Below the pieces are notes generated by a model that saw only the letters and a list, made by a program, of their open reading frames with translations, did no database searches and was not told the DNA's origin. Shown one piece after another: positions 14,859-17,115 of a stretch of 17,115 nucleotides of DNA. The stretch is from assembly GCA_019348095.1 (NCBI GenBank), contig JAHWKC010000011.1, positions 1 through 17,115 on the forward strand, written 5' to 3'. Both the position numbers and the translations under genes were made by a program. The first letter of the stretch is position 1. The number at the start of each line of letters is the position of its first letter. This stretch comes from Pseudomonadota bacterium (GTDB taxonomy: Bacteria; Pseudomonadota; Gammaproteobacteria; Xanthomonadales; Xanthomonadaceae).

Positions 14859-15125
14859 ATGGCCACTGGCTGGGCAGGCGATGGCGCCGTACAGGACCAG
14901 ATCGACGCGACCGTCAAGGACGCGATCGAGCGGGCGCGCAGCAAGCTGCGCCAAGGTCCCGCGCTGAGCCACTGCGAGGAATGCGACGAAGCCATTCCGG
15001 AGGCACGGCGCCAGGCCGTGCCGGGCGTACGGATGTGCGTTGCCTGCCAGGAGGCGCAGGACCGGGAACAGGACGCTGGCAAGGGCTACAACCGCCGCGG
15101 CAGCAAGGACAGCCAGCTGCGCTGA
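14859..15125 (+). CDS. DksA/TraR C4-type zinc-finger protein, YbiI-like
   Basis: The product is an 88-residue protein with a single DksA/TraR-type zinc finger: C39-x2-C42 (HCEECDEAI) and C60-x2-C63 (MCVACQ), joined by the typical PEARRQAVPGVR linker. Upstream is a short helix (QDQIDATVKDAIERARSKL). It lacks the long coiled coil of full-size DksA, matching the short YbiI class; whether such proteins reach the RNA polymerase secondary channel is not settled. The tail is basic and polar. ATG 14859 is supported by GGAG 6 bases upstream. It follows the YdeP-type gene by 215 bases and a GC-rich hairpin (15130-15145) lies just after its stop codon. Confidence 0.92.
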   Translation: MATGWAGDGAVQDQIDATVKDAIERARSKLRQGPALSHCEECDEAIPEARRQAVPGVRMCVACQEAQDREQDAGKGYNRRGSKDSQLR

Positions 15126-15129
15126 GTAC

Positions 15130-15145
15130 GGCCGCGGGCGCGGCC
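15130..15145 (+). terminator. GC hairpin after the DksA/TraR-type gene
   Basis: GGCCGC (15130-15135) pairs with GCGGCC (15140-15145) around GGGC, beginning 4 bases after the stop codon. No T-tract follows, so termination is uncertain. Confidence 0.3.
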
Positions 15146-15331
15146 CAGGCAGGCCGGATCGCCGTGGTGCGAGCTTCGCTGGGCGACCGCACGCGGCAGC
15201 GCTCACCGGCCATTGACCGCATCAGCGCTACGGTGCTGGTGCGGCAGTACCGCAGGGTTGTTCTCCGGAGCAGGTCGAGCGGGGCGGGGGGCTGCCGTTG
15301 CCCATCCCGCCCGCCTTCCCTGGAGAATCCA

Positions 15332-16516
15332 ATGAACAGTTCCACCCGTTTGTCAGTACTGGCCGCGAGCATCGCGGCCGCCGTGGGCCTTGCCGCCAGC
15401 GGCTTTGCCGCGGCCCAGGCCCAGCAGCCTCGCGCCCAGCAGTCCAGCGCCCAGCCCGCCGCTCAACAACCCGCCGCCCAGCGCCCCGCCGCTGCGCCTG
15501 GCGCGCGCGGTGCAATCGAGCGTGGCACGGTCGATCGCATCATTGCCGGCTGGGCCGCGCATCCGCGGCTGGGCGCGCAGCAGATGATGGCGAAATACGG
15601 CCCGCCGCAGGAGGCATCAGGAATGATGCTGGTGTGGCATGAAGCCGGCCCGTTCAAGCGGATCAAGGTCATGAACCTGGAGACCCCGCACGACTTCCCA
15701 ATGCCGCACGTGGATTTCATGGAGCACACGATTTCCTACATGGTGCCGGAGGACAAACTGGGCGACCTGCTGGTGTTCGACGGCAGCAGCACCATCAATC
15801 GCACCACCGGCGAGCTGTCGGCGCGCTGCGACCTGGAAAACCACAACATCCTGACCTTCAATCTCGACCACGACATCGTGACCGGCGCCAAGACCGTCGC
15901 CGAAGCGCGCCAGGCCTTCGGTGAGATCGTCAAGCAGGAGCTGATGGGCGAGCGTCCGCCCTATACCCAGGAACTGCAGTTCGACCCGCTCAGCCCGGAC
16001 GCGGCGATGTTCAGCGACGAGCCGGTGATGCCAGGCTCGCCCTTGCGCGCCGCCGAAGTGCAAGGCAACGCGTCGGGCGATGCGATGGCCCTTGCCGCCG
16101 TCGCGATGATCGACATGAACGAAATCAAGGCGGCCATGCAGGCTAAGACGAAGAATCTGAGCCCGCCGGTCATGGAGTACGCGAACATGCTCCACCAGGA
16201 GCACGGCATGAACATCAGCCAGACCCTGCAAACCGGCCAGCAGGCAGGGGTCACCCCGGTGATCACGTCCGAGGTGAGTGCCCTGTCCAAGAAGGGCGCC
16301 GAGATGCTGGCACCGTTGGCTGCGCTGGAAGGCGAGGCATTCGAACGCGGTTATCTCGACGCCATGGTCAAGGGCCACACCGATGCCTTGGCGAAGCTCG
16401 ACAACGAGCTGATGCAGGCGGCCGACAACGAGGCGGTCACCAGCCATCTGACCAAGACCCGCCAGGTCGTGGCCGATCACCTGGCCAAGGCGAAGGAATT
16501 GCAAGGGCAGCGTTGA
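15332..16516 (+). CDS. Exported two-domain protein: unrecognised N-terminal domain plus DUF4142
   Basis: The product is a 394-residue exported protein. Residues 1-29 form a signal peptide (ending FAAAQA), followed by a low-complexity Gln/Ala/Pro linker to about 58. Residues ~60-220 form a domain I do not recognise, with MMAKYGPPQEASG, a histidine-rich TPHDFPMPHVDFMEH motif (118-132) and CDLENHNILTFNLDHDI (166-182). Residues ~242-390 match DUF4142, a ferritin-like four-helix domain: NASGDAMALAAVAMIDMNEI, YANMLHQEHG (H288, H291), MVKGHTDAL (H349) and VVADHLAKA (H383). DUF4142 proteins are usually short periplasmic proteins of this domain alone, so the fusion is unusual. Function is unknown; metal binding is possible but not shown. 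ATG 15332 is supported by GGAG 6 bases upstream; the long open frame before it is a composition artefact. Confidence 0.88.
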   Translation: MNSSTRLSVLAASIAAAVGLAASGFAAAQAQQPRAQQSSAQPAAQQPAAQRPAAAPGARGAIERGTVDRIIAGWAAHPRLGAQQMMAKYGPPQEASGMMLVWHEAGPFKRIKVMNLETPHDFPMPHVDFMEHTISYMVPEDKLGDLLVFDGSSTINRTTGELSARCDLENHNILTFNLDHDIVTGAKTVAEARQAFGEIVKQELMGERPPYTQELQFDPLSPDAAMFSDEPVMPGSPLRAAEVQGNASGDAMALAAVAMIDMNEIKAAMQAKTKNLSPPVMEYANMLHQEHGMNISQTLQTGQQAGVTPVITSEVSALSKKGAEMLAPLAALEGEAFERGYLDAMVKGHTDALAKLDNELMQAADNEAVTSHLTKTRQVVADHLAKAKELQGQR

Positions 16517-16592
16517 TCCCGGGCCCGCGTCGGTCAGGACGCCACCACCGGTGCGGGCTCTCTCCGGTGCGCGCTCCTACGGTATTGCGGCG

Positions 16593-16625
16593 CTGTAGAG
16601 CCGAGCTTGCTCGGCTGCTCTACAG
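16593..16625 (+). repeat. GTAG-type REP inside a longer flanking palindrome
   Basis: The core (16595-16616) is identical to the REP at 6431-6452. Here it is enclosed by CTGTAGAGC (16593-16601) and its exact inverse GCTCTACAG (16617-16625), so the whole 33-bp segment can fold as either a short or a long hairpin. Confidence 0.85.
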
Positions 16626-16709
16626 GCTCGGGCCATCCCCCCGCGATCGTGACCGCGCCACCGCGCGTGTCGCGCCCACGGGACGCTCCTGCGATATCGC
16701 GCCGCTCTG

Positions 16710-16786
16710 GTAGAGCCGAGCTTGCTCGGCTGCGCCGGCGGTCTCGCGTCGGTCGTGCGGGTGCAGCGGAGCAAGCTCCGCTCTAC
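16710..16786. repeat. Pair of inverted GTAG-type REPs (BIME-like)
   Basis: A plus-orientation copy at 16710-16731 (identical to the one at 6431-6452) is followed by a minus-orientation variant at 16765-16786, whose stem is AGCGGAGC/GCTCCGCT and whose right end is CTAC. The two face each other across 33 bases. Such head-to-head REP pairs are the arrangement expected of mobile REP doublets. Confidence 0.85.
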
Positions 16787-16868
16787 GTGAACGCTGTCGC
16801 GTGCGGGCGAGCCGGCAAGGCCCGCCGCTTCACTGGCCGCTGCGCGCATGCGGCGTAGTCTTGCCGGC

Positions 16869-17115
16869 ATGATGGGCCGCTCGTTCGCTGTTGCCATCTT
16901 GCTGCTGCTGGGCCTGCCGCTTGCGCCTGCGCAGCCGGCAACGGCCGCGGCACCGGCCCCTGCGTCCATCGCGCAGCTTCTCGATGACGCCGCGCAGATC
17001 GAACCGCTCAAGGTCGTGGTCGTCGCGCGGCATGGGCAGATCGTCGCCGAGCGGGGCTACCGCGGCCATTCGGTGACCGGCGCGGACAACATCAAGTCGG
17101 CCTCCAAGTCGGTCA
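16869..17115 (+). CDS. Exported beta-lactamase-family serine hydrolase, N-terminal part, cut by right edge
   Basis: The first 82 codons are present. Residues 1-27 form a signal peptide (FAVAILLLLGLPLAPA core). Then follow a Leu/Ala-rich segment (IAQLLDDAAQIEPLKV), a beta-strand pair VVVVARHGQIVAERGYRG and the nucleophile motif S77-A-S-K80 in IKSASKSV, the hallmark of class C beta-lactamase/esterase-type hydrolases. The tail that would carry the YxN and HTG-like motifs lies outside the window. ATG ATG at 16869/16872 gives two possible starts one codon apart; no strong ribosome site separates them. It shares superfamily and export with the enzyme at 620-1759, but its motif (SASK versus SVVK) and spacing show it is not a recent copy. 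Confidence 0.85.
   Translation, partial: MMGRSFAVAILLLLGLPLAPAQPATAAAPAPASIAQLLDDAAQIEPLKVVVVARHGQIVAERGYRGHSVTGADNIKSASKSV

Larger units (their letters stand above)
16517..16868. other. 352-bp intergenic region carrying a REP cluster
   Basis: No gene is supported in this gap. It contains three GTAG-type REP copies (16595-16616, 16710-16731, and an inverted variant at 16765-16786) separated by ordinary GC-rich DNA. The last ~80 bases before 16869 should contain the promoter and leader of the serine hydrolase gene; I recognise no clear -35/-10 pair. Confidence 0.6.

Noticed and set aside
14690-15331. Upstream extension of the DUF4142 gene to give 608 codons
   Set aside because: The extension crosses the DksA/TraR-type gene in another frame; the true start at 15332 has GGAG and a signal peptide.
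16593-16786. Regularly spaced palindromes considered as a CRISPR array
   Set aside because: Only three units with unequal spacing and mixed orientation, and no cas genes; they fit GTAG REPs.
620-17115. Serine hydrolases at both ends considered as a composite or duplicated block
   Set aside because: The two differ in nucleophile motif and N-terminal sequence; no flanking repeats or recombinase genes tie them together.

Overview
The window is GC-rich (roughly two thirds G+C), with short intergenic gaps and several GTAG-type palindromic (REP) repeats. Together with gene content (subtilisin-like protease, TonB-dependent receptor, exported serine hydrolases, DUF763, YdeP-type oxidoreductase), this points to a gammaproteobacterium of the Xanthomonadaceae/Lysobacteraceae (Lysobacter, Luteimonas, Stenotrophomonas type). 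That placement is inference; no rRNA or phylogenetic marker is present. No tRNA, rRNA, CRISPR array, phage gene or transposase is visible.

Layout. The left edge holds the C-terminal part of a secreted subtilisin-family protease (+), convergent through a strong hairpin with a periplasmic beta-lactamase-fold serine hydrolase (-). A divergent region leads into three plus-strand housekeeping or stress genes: a PA2169/DUF2383 four-helix protein, a YehS-type DUF1456 protein and a YpfJ-type zinc metallopeptidase. A minus-strand group from 6281 down to 4520 follows: exported DUF4440 protein, DUF4437 cupin, hemerythrin and DUF4242 protein. Two plus-strand genes come next, a Tat-exported class-V PLP enzyme (PvdN/isopenicillin N epimerase type) and a DUF763 protein with a helix-hairpin-helix. 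Then come a small PRC-barrel-like gene (-), a REP doublet, and a TonB-dependent receptor (-) disrupted by a one-base insertion. Divergent from the receptor is an FdhF/YdeP-type molybdopterin oxidoreductase (+), followed by a small DksA/TraR zinc-finger protein, an exported two-domain protein ending in DUF4142, a REP cluster, and the start of a second exported serine hydrolase cut by the right edge.

The genes do not form one obvious pathway. The common theme is envelope and stress biology: many products carry export signals, and several families are metal-binding or ferritin-like bundles. No defence system, secretion system or biosynthetic cluster could be supported.

The most informative observations are two reading-frame lesions. 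A 2.75-copy 8-bp tandem repeat lies exactly at the DUF4440/DUF4437 junction, and removing one unit fuses the two frames into a 271-residue exported protein. A single extra base in the TonB receptor breaks its plug domain, and removing it restores a 687-residue protein ending in the usual C-terminal phenylalanine. Other points of interest are at least three sequence variants of GTAG-type REP (one supplies the stop codon of the DUF763 gene), the Tat-exported PLP enzyme outside any visible siderophore cluster, and an unrecognised domain fused to DUF4142.
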